This document shows positions 18,446 to 26,701 of a stretch of DNA of 61,692 bases, one piece after another. The notes under the pieces are model-generated. The model had not been told where the DNA came from and did not search any database. It was given only the letters and a program-made list of their open reading frames with translations. Every line of letters begins with the position of its first letter. Position 1 is the first letter of the stretch. The DNA comes from Bacillota bacterium (GTDB taxonomy: Bacteria > Bacillota > Clostridia > Lachnospirales > Lachnospiraceae): assembly GCA_023439505.1 (NCBI GenBank), contig JAEXNR010000041.1, forward strand, positions 1-61,692. Reading direction: 5' to 3'. A program made the position numbers and the translations under genes.

Positions 18446-19823
18446 AGTACCACCTCTTGATTTGTTCCATTTGTGTTTTTGCCTCCTCCAAAGGGTTCTG
18501 ACTTTGCATAAGGGCAGGCGAATTATAGACTGCCTTATTGAAACGATGTTTCAACGGAATAAGGAAGCGCTCCTCTTTTCGTCTTCTTCCAATCAATCCT
18601 TCCAGTGCGGCATCCAGCAGAACTGTTAGTTCATCCCGCAATGATTGCCGCAACTGTTCTGCGGAGCACTGCATCAATTTATCACGTACCGCTGCAGGAC
18701 GCTCATTGGTAAAATGAGTTTTATAAAGTGCGTCTATCAGTTCTTCCGCCCGGTCTGGATTTGCTGACAAGCCTAAATAAAAAGCTACGGGTTCCAGCAG
18801 TTGATCCAGCGGCTGAGTACAGGTGGATCGTACTTCAAGACTACCTTTTTTTGTTGGTGCCACAGATTCCAGAGAGCGGAAAGCCGTCAAATCCTTCTCG
18901 GATCCTCCTTGTTCAAAATGTTTTCGGAGTGAAATCGGAGCAATGGGACGAAAGCCCTCACCGTCCGGAAGAATGAACAGCTTCATTTCGGCTAAATAGT
19001 TACAAAGTTCCGCTGCATTCCCAATCTCCTTCGTTCCGTTTTTGACGTTGGGGGCACCGCAGTGCTTCCATAGTTCATCTCTGAAACATAATGTATTTTG
19101 TTCAAGAGCGGCAAGTGCCGGATGGCGGATGAACAGTTCACGAGTTGCTGGTGATTCACGAGTTGCTGGTGATTCACGAGTTGCTGGTGAAGGCGAATTA
19201 GCAAAAAACAGCCCCTCTAAAGCATAGGCTTTGCGCAGGAGCCGGAACAATCGAATATACTGCGTCTGATTTTTGGCGTCCAGATGTGTCTGCGTGGATG
19301 CACAGATCGCGTGGAATATCTCACCGTCATGATGCCCTGTAAATTGAGCCAAAAACTGTGATTTTGCAAGTAATATAGGCGTATGCAGCGGCTCCGGGCA
19401 GAGCCCGGCAGCGTTGGGATTGATTCCCCTGCCACACAGATAATAATCATGTTCCAGACAAAACTTCTGCACCTGAAAAAACAGATGGTAAAAACGGCGG
19501 GCTAATGAACTGAGGCTGGCGCTATGCTCCATAGAAAACTCCAGCGTATTCCAGGTGGTTTCAAACGAGCATACATCTTTGTCCTTGTTTTCCATTGCAC
19601 AGACATCACCATCCAGCGTCCGTCCTGTTTCAGTAAAGCCCATATCACGAAGATGCCCTGTAAGGGACACAAGAAATGCAGGATCGATCCGTCCCCCCGC
19701 CACCGGAACCAGCGGAAGCTCAATCTCAACACCAACACTGGTTTGGTTCCTCGCAATGACGTCTATGTATTGTTTTTGAAGCATCTTCTCGACAGATGCA
19801 TATGTAGCAACTAGCGTTTCCAT
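18435..19823 (-). CDS. glutamate-cysteine ligase-like protein (GCS2 family)
   Basis: A 462-residue protein with the carboxylate-amine ligase fold of the GCS2 / EgtA branch. GVEIELPLVP (31-40) supplies the first metal-binding glutamates, followed by CSFETTWNTLEFS and a later GSLEVRSTCTQP stretch. Such enzymes join glutamate to cysteine or a related amine through the gamma-carboxyl. No glutathione synthetase is nearby, so the product may be gamma-glutamylcysteine or a different amide. An 18-bp tandem repeat adds SPATRE three times near residue 215. It is embedded in a signalling and transport operon, 26 bases after the exporter gene and overlapping the phosphatase gene. Substrate is uncertain. 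Confidence 0.7.
   Translation of the reverse strand: METLVATYASVEKMLQKQYIDVIARNQTSVGVEIELPLVPVAGGRIDPAFLVSLTGHLRDMGFTETGRTLDGDVCAMENKDKDVCSFETTWNTLEFSMEHSASLSSLARRFYHLFFQVQKFCLEHDYYLCGRGINPNAAGLCPEPLHTPILLAKSQFLAQFTGHHDGEIFHAICASTQTHLDAKNQTQYIRLFRLLRKAYALEGLFFANSPSPATRESPATRESPATRELFIRHPALAALEQNTLCFRDELWKHCGAPNVKNGTKEIGNAAELCNYLAEMKLFILPDGEGFRPIAPISLRKHFEQGGSEKDLTAFRSLESVAPTKKGSLEVRSTCTQPLDQLLEPVAFYLGLSANPDRAEELIDALYKTHFTNERPAAVRDKLMQCSAEQLRQSLRDELTVLLDAALEGLIGRRRKEERFLIPLKHRFNKAVYNSPALMQSQNPLEEAKTQMEQIKRWYYEN
19137..19190 (-). repeat. three exact 18-bp tandem repeats inside the ligase gene
   Basis: The unit TTCACGAGTTGCTGGTGA occurs at 19137, 19155 and 19173 without a mismatch. It keeps the frame and encodes SPATRE three times. 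Exact identity points to recent slippage or expansion. Confidence 0.95.
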
Positions 19824-19849
19824 GATTACACCTCTTTTGAATTGAAAGG

Positions 19850-21586
19850 CTAAATAATAACCTTGATATTATTAAAGCCGAGATTGGTGGAGTAAGACAC
19901 ATCCTGTGCCATTCGCAACAACATTTTTATACCCATATAATCAAGTTCATCTTCCGCCTTGAATGTAAGCGGATTGAACCATTTTCCTCCACACCGTATT
20001 CGGGTAACCGTTTCCTCTGACGAGATGACAAGGCGAAGACCGATATGCTCGTCCTGACCGGTCAGCGCATACTTTGACATAAGCACCATGATTTCTTCTA
20101 CGCCAAGGCTGACCGCCATGACTCTTTTCGGCGCCAATCCTTGCTCCTCACAAAATGTTGCGGTCAAGGCCGCTGCTTTTGAAATGCTCTCTGAAGTGTT
20201 AAGGACACTATGTGTCATGCTGATTCCCTCTTGAAACCGTTTGCGGCTGAGCAGTAAAATACCATCATAATCCGTATTGTGCCGACGCATCCAGGCGGTA
20301 GTCGCCAAAGCCAGTATAAGTGTTGCAATTTCGGCAAGAACAAGACCACCCAGTACTCCCGTTGTACCAAACAGTCGAGATCCGACAACACAAAATGCCA
20401 ATGCACACACCAGACCCCTCGAAATAGTCAGAAGATTTGCCACCCCTGTATGATCACAGGTCATATAGCAACTAATGAGGACGCAAGAAAACATTACAAA
20501 AATCAAATTGGCCGATAGAATCATAATTGCCGTCTGTGCTGCTTCCATCTGCCGGGGTGTTGTCATACCGAACAGCAGTGCGAGCGGTTCACGAAACACC
20601 ATTAGCACTAACCAAAATCCTAATGTTACAGCCATTCCGGTTGTAGATGCTTTACGAGCAATGCGCTTGATGCCTGCACCATCCCGTTCGCCAAATAGCA
20701 CACCGGTAATTGGTGCTACTGTTTGGGATATCCCTGTAATTAGTGCCATACCTACAATATTTACATTGTTGGCGCAGACATAGGATGCCAGGGCAAGACT
20801 TCCTCCACTTGAGAGCAGCAAGCTGTTCAAAACTCTCACCCGAATAACCGTATATAAATTTCCTAATGCCAACGGACTTCCTTTCATCATAATTTGCCTG
20901 ATTTCCATTCTGCAATTTCCCGGCTGCACAAAGCGATATCCGGTCTGTGCGGCGAATAATTTGGGGCAAACCGCTGCTACCGCTACTATGGCGCTGATTA
21001 CCGTAGCCAGTGCCATTCCCGTCATTCCCAGCGGAAGAACTACTACCAGCATCAGATCCAACAGGATGTCCAATACGCTCATAATAAGGAACATCCGCAT
21101 TCCCATCCTCGCCATTCCCTCAATACGAAAGAAGTTTAGCGGGAAATAGATGACAATCAGGGCAAAGCTGCCGAGAAACATGACCCTGCAATAATCACGA
21201 GCATATAAGGCCAGTTCTCCAGATGCTCCCAGGACACGGATGAGTGGTGAAAGTGTAATCAGCCCTGCTATTGTAATAACTACTCCAACAATGACAGCCA
21301 GATAAAATGAAAGGGAAAAATATAGGTTTTTTTTCTCTATATCGCTGTTGCCGATACTGATACTGGCCAGGGTGGATGCGCCGCCGAAAATCAGCAAACC
21401 AGCGGATGTAATGATATTAAACACAGGATTGACAATGCTCATGGCAGCAAGCGCTTTTTCACCTAAAAATGCGCCGGCAATACAGTTATCTATTAAGATG
21501 CTGATATTGCCTCCCAGAATAGATAATACCGAAGGGATAAGATAACTCCGGAAGCTCTTTTCAATAAAATATTTATTATCCGCCAT
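19850..21586 (-). CDS. MATE family efflux transporter with C-terminal RsbW-like domain
   Basis: A 578-residue protein. Residues 1-450 are a MATE/MatE antiporter with about twelve membrane helices and the typical internal duplication, near the usual 450 length. Residues 455-578 are an added cytoplasmic domain whose helix VSLGVEEIMVLMSKYA aligns with the N-box helix of RsbW-type ATPases. The N-box Asn is lost, and the later GIKMLLRMAQDV stretch corresponds to the GGLGL lid without its glycines. I infer a protein-binding regulatory role, not ATP hydrolysis. The exported compound is unknown; cations, drugs or peptides are possible for MATE proteins. AAGGAG lies before the ATG. Confidence 0.85.
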   Translation of the reverse strand: MADNKYFIEKSFRSYLIPSVLSILGGNISILIDNCIAGAFLGEKALAAMSIVNPVFNIITSAGLLIFGGASTLASISIGNSDIEKKNLYFSLSFYLAVIVGVVITIAGLITLSPLIRVLGASGELALYARDYCRVMFLGSFALIVIYFPLNFFRIEGMARMGMRMFLIMSVLDILLDLMLVVVLPLGMTGMALATVISAIVAVAAVCPKLFAAQTGYRFVQPGNCRMEIRQIMMKGSPLALGNLYTVIRVRVLNSLLLSSGGSLALASYVCANNVNIVGMALITGISQTVAPITGVLFGERDGAGIKRIARKASTTGMAVTLGFWLVLMVFREPLALLFGMTTPRQMEAAQTAIMILSANLIFVMFSCVLISCYMTCDHTGVANLLTISRGLVCALAFCVVGSRLFGTTGVLGGLVLAEIATLILALATTAWMRRHNTDYDGILLLSRKRFQEGISMTHSVLNTSESISKAAALTATFCEEQGLAPKRVMAVSLGVEEIMVLMSKYALTGQDEHIGLRLVISSEETVTRIRCGGKWFNPLTFKAEDELDYMGIKMLLRMAQDVSYSTNLGFNNIKVII

Positions 21587-21708
21587 GATAAAAGGGCTCC
21601 TTCTTATAGAAAATTCAAGTCATATAACAATTATTGAAATCAAAGTCCATACTTATTTGTGTTCTCATAGTATATTTCATCAAAATGATTAAGATTCAGC
21701 CAATATTT

Positions 21709-22005
21709 TTATTCTATGGCAAGGATGTCAATAAATCCTGTTACCTCAAATACCTCCATGATGGTTTCATTAACATGCAAAATCGTCATTTTGCCCTGTT
21801 TGTTCATCACCTTTTGAGCGGAAAGCAGCACACGCAGACCCGCAGAGGAAATGTATTCCAGCGTAGCAAAGTCCATGATCAGCGAATCTACACCGCTCAG
21901 TGAGACCTTTAATTCCGCCTCCAGTTGGGGTGCTGTGGTAGTATCAAGACGTCCTGTAAGAGTAACCGTCAATTCTGTATCATTTAAAATCTTATGAATG
22001 GTCAT
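21709..22005 (-). CDS. STAS-domain protein (anti-sigma-factor-antagonist type, RsbV/SpoIIAA-like)
   Basis: A 98-residue single STAS domain, the size of RsbV or SpoIIAA. LTGRLDTTTAPQLEAEL (about 16-32) is the classical GxLDxxTA start. FATLEYISSAGLRVLLSA places S54 at the position phosphorylated in SpoIIAA (S58) and RsbV (S56). Unphosphorylated forms bind a GHKL ATPase partner; phosphorylation by that partner releases them and PP2C phosphatases reset them. The neighbours are an inactive-looking RsbW-fold protein directly upstream and the PP2C phosphatase further down the island. No sigma factor gene is present. GGAGG before the ATG at 22005 fixes the start. Confidence 0.9.
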   Translation of the reverse strand: MTIHKILNDTELTVTLTGRLDTTTAPQLEAELKVSLSGVDSLIMDFATLEYISSAGLRVLLSAQKVMNKQGKMTILHVNETIMEVFEVTGFIDILAIE

Positions 22006-22022
22006 TATATTTTCCTCCAAAA

Positions 22023-22589
22023 TTAAAATATTTTAGTTACGGTCATCTCCAGTTTTCCGCTGCGCACACCGATGGTCACGTCATCTGCAAAGTTTGCGAT
22101 AATGGATTTTTCCATACCATCCCAATCGCTTTTGACATTCTCCTTCGGTGCTAATTCCATGTACTGCGAGAGCGTCCACATACAGGAGTATCCGCCGGTC
22201 GTCGTTTGCATTCCATAGGTCCATGAGGGACTGTAAAGGTCGGAACCACCCTCGAAGGACAACACCTCCAAGACAGCACCCAACATCCCTTTGATTCCCT
22301 GATTTGCAGCGTTTTTACCGCTGCTGCTTAAGGATAGGAATTGCTCCCTTGCCTCTTCTCTCACTCGTGTTTTTGTGACAGCACGCAAAGTGTATCTTCC
22401 CTTGTCATATTTTACCTCAAAATCCAGATGCTCTGCGCCTAGAAGTTCCCTGCACATGGAGAACATCTCCTCTGTAAGAAGCCGCAGACAACCCCTGTTT
22501 TTGGGGGTGAGGTCCTCCAGCCTGTCTATTTGCGCCAGCGCCTCACTCATTTTACTCTCCATGATCCTGATTTCTTTCATGGCCTCCAT
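22023..22589 (-). CDS. degenerate RsbW-fold protein (hypothetical)
   Basis: A 188-residue soluble protein. An N-terminal helix is followed by NRGCLRLLTEEMFSMCREL and strand sequence YDKGRYTLRAV, the topology of the first half of an RsbW-type GHKL domain with conserved EE but no N-box Asn. GIKGMLGAVLEVL may replace the ATP lid. The C-terminal 80 residues are rich in Ser, Gly, Tyr and Trp with no recognised family. It lies 17 bases upstream of the STAS gene, suggesting a co-expressed binding pair. The start could also be the ATG three codons later. Function is inferred from topology and position only. Confidence 0.6.
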   Translation of the reverse strand: MEAMKEIRIMESKMSEALAQIDRLEDLTPKNRGCLRLLTEEMFSMCRELLGAEHLDFEVKYDKGRYTLRAVTKTRVREEAREQFLSLSSSGKNAANQGIKGMLGAVLEVLSFEGGSDLYSPSWTYGMQTTTGGYSCMWTLSQYMELAPKENVKSDWDGMEKSIIANFADDVTIGVRSGKLEMTVTKIF

Positions 22590-22597
22590 CCTCTCTA

Positions 22598-22981
22598 TTA
22601 TGTTTTCTGTATGTTCGTGTTATGGCAAATTGGGCATTCGGTTATTTGACAACAGAATATAGCTCCGCACTGACACTTGTATCCGTCGTTCGTATTGTAT
22701 CCCATCTGCCCGGATTCCGACACCAAACCACCCACCACCTCATCCAGATCATCCTCGGATAACATGGGTGATGACTTGCCACGCTCCCGACGACAAATCC
22801 CATAACGCTTTTGTAAAGCTGTATTTTCTCGAAAGTCAGCATACTTGCAATACCAACATTCCCGCGTACATGCAAGCGCACTATTCTGCCGTTCAAAATA
22901 CGCGCAACACCCGGTAGATGTGATAATTGGTCGCCCTAGCGCCGTTATACCAATCACATCCGGGATGCCCCTTGTAGTCAT
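22598..22981 (-). CDS. Cys-rich small protein with CWYC module and a double-glycine leader-like motif
   Basis: A 127-residue protein of unknown function with twelve or more cysteines. The first half contains GCC, then ECWYCKYADFRENTAL and GICRR, which aligns with the 67-residue protein at 29797-30000. In the middle MLSEDDLDEVVGG resembles the ELxxVxGG end of bacteriocin-type leaders. The last 35 residues, KCQCGAIFCCQITECPICHN, look like a metal-binding ribbon (CxC, CC, CxxC). GGAG nine bases before ATG 22981 fixes the start; an extension of 13 codons upstream is part of a tandem repeat. It lies 8 bases before the RsbW-fold gene. It could be a metal sensor, a secreted peptide precursor or both. 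Confidence 0.6.
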   Translation of the reverse strand: MTTRGIPDVIGITALGRPIITSTGCCAYFERQNSALACTRECWYCKYADFRENTALQKRYGICRRERGKSSPMLSEDDLDEVVGGLVSESGQMGYNTNDGYKCQCGAIFCCQITECPICHNTNIQKT

Positions 22982-23005
22982 GATTTCACGCTCCTTTTCT
23001 GCATC

Positions 23006-23097
23006 TACATTGATATTCATCGGCTTTGATCCTCATCTATATTGAGTTCATCTGCTTTGATGTTTATCTGCTTTGATTTTCATCTGCACTGATGTTC
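23006..23097 (-). repeat. 16-bp tandem repeat array upstream of the Cys-rich gene
   Basis: About six diverged units with minus-strand consensus GATGAAnATCAAAGCA, period 16 (one unit is 15): units start on the plus strand at 23006, 23022, 23038, 23053, 23069 and 23085. The array ends just before the Cys-rich gene start. It may come from slippage or act as a direct-repeat operator. Confidence 0.8.
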
Positions 23098-23229
23098 TAA
23101 AGGGAACCTATCTACTACCTGCAATGGCTGCAGCCACCCGCATCCTTAATCAATCGCTCGGTAGGGAATCATTTTTTTCTGGAAACACTTGACGACTCTT
23201 TTACAAGCGATCCCACCGAAGGTATAGAA

Positions 23230-23352
23230 CTAACTATCCATATTTAGGTTATGCGCCTTCTCCACCAGATTTACAAGGCCTGCGGACACCTGGTCCAACT
23301 CCTCGTCGTGAATAGAATTTACCTGATTATGTATATTCTTGTTATCAGCCAT
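23230..23352 (-). CDS. small leader-like peptide (40 aa)
   Basis: A 40-codon frame, beginning MADNKNIHNQVNS and containing IHDEELDQVSAGLVN. The EELDQVSAG segment resembles a double-glycine (GG/GA) export leader and parallels DDLDEVVGGLV in the Cys-rich protein downstream. After an in-frame TAG the same frame stays open for 27 more codons (to 23146), reading FYTFGGIACKRVVKCF and beyond, which would suit a core peptide with two cysteines. It starts 10 bases after the GNAT stop, with only a weak binding site. It could be a real short peptide, a precursor gene broken by an amber codon, or chance. Confidence 0.4.
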   Translation of the reverse strand: MADNKNIHNQVNSIHDEELDQVSAGLVNLVEKAHNLNMDS

Positions 23353-23362
23353 AGTAATACCG

Positions 23363-24013
23363 TCAATTTGCTCCAAATATTATTTTCTCGCTTTCCTTAA
23401 ATGTTCTAATCATTGGCTGCAGCATACAGCCCTTCCAGCCAATTTCCATTAACGGTTCAAAACCATACTTACCATAGAAATGATTGTTCTTGATCGGATT
23501 CGAATTTTCCAAATAGACGTCATATCCCTGGACACGGACGATAGCATCCTCTAACAGTGCGCCGCCGGCACCCGGGCGAAAGGCGGTAATCCAGTATAGA
23601 TACCAGTGATCGCCCTTGGGATGGTTTTTCTGGGTACAGTCAGACATCTTAAGCATACGGTAAAAGCTGCCTATTCTGATATGAAAGAAAAATTTGCAGA
23701 AATTCTTTAGCAGTCCACTTGCCAATACACTTTTGGGGGTAATCGGCTCTCCGCCCGGTTCGTTCCACAGTGAGATACCCTGTAATATGCCCCTTTCATC
23801 ATAGGCACCAAATACTGTTCCTTTCTTCAGGTAATAATGCAGGTTGACTGTCACCAGCTGGGCCAGTTCCTTCGGTGAATGGAAAATAAAGTCGAAGGTA
23901 GGATCCCCTTTAAAGGCATGGGTTGTTTCCTCTACTGCCCGCATAAATTCCAGGGACGACAATCTCTTTATTTGACGTATCTTGTAAATATGATGGGGTG
24001 CCTGCTTTTTCAT
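23363..24013 (-). CDS. GNAT family N-acetyltransferase
   Basis: A 216-residue protein with the weak but typical GNAT layout. It has a central WYLYWITAFRP strand, then GAGGALLEDAI as the acetyl-CoA pyrophosphate loop (shortened from R/QxxGxG/A). The C-terminal NPIKNNHFYGKYGFEPL is the usual N-x-x-x-Y-x-x-x-GF end. The substrate is unknown; a peptide or small amine made or moved by the island is possible. The ATG overlaps the stop of the diguanylate cyclase gene by four bases, so the two are co-translated. Confidence 0.75.
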   Translation of the reverse strand: MKKQAPHHIYKIRQIKRLSSLEFMRAVEETTHAFKGDPTFDFIFHSPKELAQLVTVNLHYYLKKGTVFGAYDERGILQGISLWNEPGGEPITPKSVLASGLLKNFCKFFFHIRIGSFYRMLKMSDCTQKNHPKGDHWYLYWITAFRPGAGGALLEDAIVRVQGYDVYLENSNPIKNNHFYGKYGFEPLMEIGWKGCMLQPMIRTFKESEKIIFGAN

Positions 24014-24903
24014 GTCAATTCCTCCTGTGTATTGTCTTTCATTTTTTGCTTGAGGCGATACATATCGTTATCTGCCTGGGTTAGCAGCAGTTCCGGATCA
24101 CCTGGATCTTCAGAAAATGCCCGACCTATGGCAACACTGCACACGTGCTCTGATCCCCGGTTGTAATCGTCCATGTAATTGACGAAAAGTTCCACGCAAT
24201 GCTCAAGTACCTCTTCTGTACTATTGGAGAGCACCAGTGTAAACTCGTCACCGCCGATACGATAACATTTGGCATGTTCAACCTGTCCACACACCAGACG
24301 CAGCACCTCTGCTATACGTCTTAGCATTGCATCTCCCGCCATATGACGATAATTATCGTTGATCCATTTAAGATTATTGAGATCAAAGTACAGAATTCCA
24401 AGCCCCGAGACCTGTGTATACTCCCGTTCCAGATCCATCTGAAAGCAGTTGCGATTAAAAAGACCGGTCAGGGTATCGAAGATAGCTTCTTTCGTCATGC
24501 TTGCCAATTCCCCCCGATTCTTTGCTAAAACGGTCTGCAGCATGGATATCTCCTGTATTGTCTCATAATTCAGGTGCATCACATCATCAATCATATTGAC
24601 ATTTCCCGCTCTATAGAGGATACCGTCTTTACGAAAAACGAGATGCTTTATTTTCATCCAGCGTTTGCTCCCCGGATTATAATAATCCCACATATAGACA
24701 CCATCCCGTTCGGAAAGTTTGGGGCAAAAGGGACAGGGAGTCTCCCGCCTCAAAAATGCCTTCCAGCAAGGTACCTCTGCACAGAATGTTTTCAGCTCAT
24801 CGGAAAAGTAAAGACTGGCCCAGACAATTTCTTTACTCTCCTCCTTCAGGACAAACGTTCCCTCTGCGCAGCGCAAAAGCTCCTCACACCATTCATTCGT
24901 CAT
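24010..24903 (-). CDS. diguanylate cyclase (GGDEF) with Cys-containing N-terminal sensor
   Basis: A 297-residue protein. Residues 140-297 are a GGDEF domain with LTGLFNR, FDLNNLKWIND and the intact catalytic motif RIGGDEF (GGDEF at 217-221). It should make c-di-GMP. No RxxD inhibitory site precedes the motif at the normal spacing. Residues 1-130 look like a PAS-type domain (VWASLYFSDEL, then WMKIKHLVFRKDG) with cysteines C41, C46, C57 and C60 that might bind metal or haem or sense redox. No membrane segment. An HD-GYP phosphodiesterase is 7 kb away. GGAGG is upstream of the ATG. Confidence 0.9.
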   Translation of the reverse strand: MTNEWCEELLRCAEGTFVLKEESKEIVWASLYFSDELKTFCAEVPCWKAFLRRETPCPFCPKLSERDGVYMWDYYNPGSKRWMKIKHLVFRKDGILYRAGNVNMIDDVMHLNYETIQEISMLQTVLAKNRGELASMTKEAIFDTLTGLFNRNCFQMDLEREYTQVSGLGILYFDLNNLKWINDNYRHMAGDAMLRRIAEVLRLVCGQVEHAKCYRIGGDEFTLVLSNSTEEVLEHCVELFVNYMDDYNRGSEHVCSVAIGRAFSEDPGDPELLLTQADNDMYRLKQKMKDNTQEELT

Positions 24904-25024
24904 CTTGCCCTTCCCTCCTTTCTGGTCTATCTACAGTGTAGCGATTTTTGTAAAATCCTCAATAAGTTTGCCATTTATCGCAGATTTTACGCCAGAACAT
25001 GCAAAGGATTCGTTCCGTCATCCG

Positions 25025-26659
25025 TTATTGCACCACAATACGCCCATCACCGTAGGTCTGGGAATACAAAGATGTTTGTTCCCCGTAACCGTTGGTCAAA
25101 AAGCTCAATAAAACGTCGAAATCAAGTCCCACATCTGCCTCCAGTACGGAGCAGCCTTCAAACATGGAATAGCCATCACCGCTGTCTCGCAGGGTGTAAT
25201 CGGTGCCCGCCAAAGAATAAGTCTTTCCCGGCTCCAATGACTTGCCCCCTATCAGCACACGCTTAACCCTGCGCTCACCCTCCATGCCAGTATACAGACC
25301 TGCATCATCCCTGGTAATTGGTGAGGGTATATTGGTGCGATAAGTGAAGCTCAATCCGGAAACCTGCAAAAATCCGCCATTCTCCTCCGGAGATTTGCTA
25401 ACAGATAATTCAAGCATATCTAAAAGCTGCTGGCCGGTTACCTCGATCGTACGAAGATGGTTACCAAAAGGAAATACACTCAGCACATCGCCATAGGTTA
25501 TTTCCCCTGCTTTCATGTCTGCCCGGATTCCTCCTCCATTCATCACTGCCACATCGGCACCGGCTGCGGTCCGTATTGCATCGGAACACAGATCCCCCAG
25601 ATTAGTTTCAGCCATACGCACAATGCGTACACCTGTAATCGGATCATCCGTCACCAGGTCGTTTTCTATGTTTGCTACCGTCTGCTTTAATTGCTGATCA
25701 AACTCCTTCTTTAAGCCGTCGATATACGCGGTAATATCCGCATCCTTCTGTTCATAGTTGGTAACCAGTCCGGTGGAGAGGTTGCCATTCCTATCAATTA
25801 ATAAATAGCCGATATGGTTGAGACCCGTTCCGGTAGAGGAAAGCAAAACACGCCTGCCATCCTTGTTCTGAACGCGTTCACACTCTATTACGCTATGTGA
25901 GTGGCCATCTAACACCACGTCGATGCCACTGGTATTGGCGATCAGTTCAGTCGAAAGATAGGGGGCCGTCCCAGTGTCAACGCCCAAATGTGTCAACGCG
26001 ATTACATAGTCCGCACCTTTCTTTTTACATTCGTCCACCGCCCGCTGAGTCATATCCCAGAGCTTTTTTCCCTTTTCATCCTGCAAAAATAAGTATTTGT
26101 AATTACCGTTCTCATCCATAAAAAAAGTTGGTCTGCTAGACGTTAGCGTTTTAGGCGTTGATACGCCCAGAAAGGCAATTTTGACCCCATCACGCTCTAC
26201 GAAACAATAGGGCTGGTAAACTGGTTCTCCACTCGCCATATCCTCAAAGTTTAATGAAAGAAAAGGAAAACTGGCCTGTTGTGACAGTGCGTGCAGAGCA
26301 TCCAATCCATAGTCGAATTCATGATTGCCCAGCGTCATGGCGCTGTAGCCCAGACGATTCATAATTTCTATTGGTAATAAGCCCTTTGACAACGTGCCAA
26401 GAGGGGCACCCTGAACAGCATCTCCCGTATCCACCAGCAATACCTGCTCACCCTGGGACTCCAGCTCCCTCTTGAAAGCCTCCAGTCCGGCATAACCGAT
26501 ATTCTCATCCACTGCACAGTGAACATCACCCGTATAAAGTACGGCAATGTCGGTGCTTCTCACCTTTTTTTCCCTTTCTACACCGCCGATTAAGGCCAGT
26601 GATAGTATCACGATAAGGAGGAATGTTACTAGATATGACAAGGGGATTTTATGTTTCAT
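25025..26659 (-). CDS. membrane-anchored 5'-nucleotidase / UshA-like metallophosphoesterase
   Basis: A 544-residue two-domain enzyme. An N-terminal signal anchor (about 8-27) is followed by the metallophosphatase domain with YTGDVHC (42-48), VDTGD (76-80) and GNHEFDYG (111-118). The 5'-nucleotidase C-terminal domain has NGGGIRADM and a substrate-stacking region later on. Such enzymes cleave nucleotides, cyclic phosphates or nucleotide sugars outside the cell and release phosphate and nucleoside. GGAG lies before the ATG. It is co-directional with the symporter gene upstream, 42 bases away. Which extracellular nucleotide it uses cannot be told. Confidence 0.9.
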   Translation of the reverse strand: MKHKIPLSYLVTFLLIVILSLALIGGVEREKKVRSTDIAVLYTGDVHCAVDENIGYAGLEAFKRELESQGEQVLLVDTGDAVQGAPLGTLSKGLLPIEIMNRLGYSAMTLGNHEFDYGLDALHALSQQASFPFLSLNFEDMASGEPVYQPYCFVERDGVKIAFLGVSTPKTLTSSRPTFFMDENGNYKYLFLQDEKGKKLWDMTQRAVDECKKKGADYVIALTHLGVDTGTAPYLSTELIANTSGIDVVLDGHSHSVIECERVQNKDGRRVLLSSTGTGLNHIGYLLIDRNGNLSTGLVTNYEQKDADITAYIDGLKKEFDQQLKQTVANIENDLVTDDPITGVRIVRMAETNLGDLCSDAIRTAAGADVAVMNGGGIRADMKAGEITYGDVLSVFPFGNHLRTIEVTGQQLLDMLELSVSKSPEENGGFLQVSGLSFTYRTNIPSPITRDDAGLYTGMEGERRVKRVLIGGKSLEPGKTYSLAGTDYTLRDSGDGYSMFEGCSVLEADVGLDFDVLLSFLTNGYGEQTSLYSQTYGDGRIVVQ

Positions 26660-26701
26660 GATTAATTCTCCATTCTAAAATATGCATTTTGTTGCCCATT
26701 C

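Noticed and set aside
19042..19227. Antisense frame across the SPATRE repeats
   Set aside because: A shadow produced by the tandem repeat; no binding site and overlapped by a well-supported gene.
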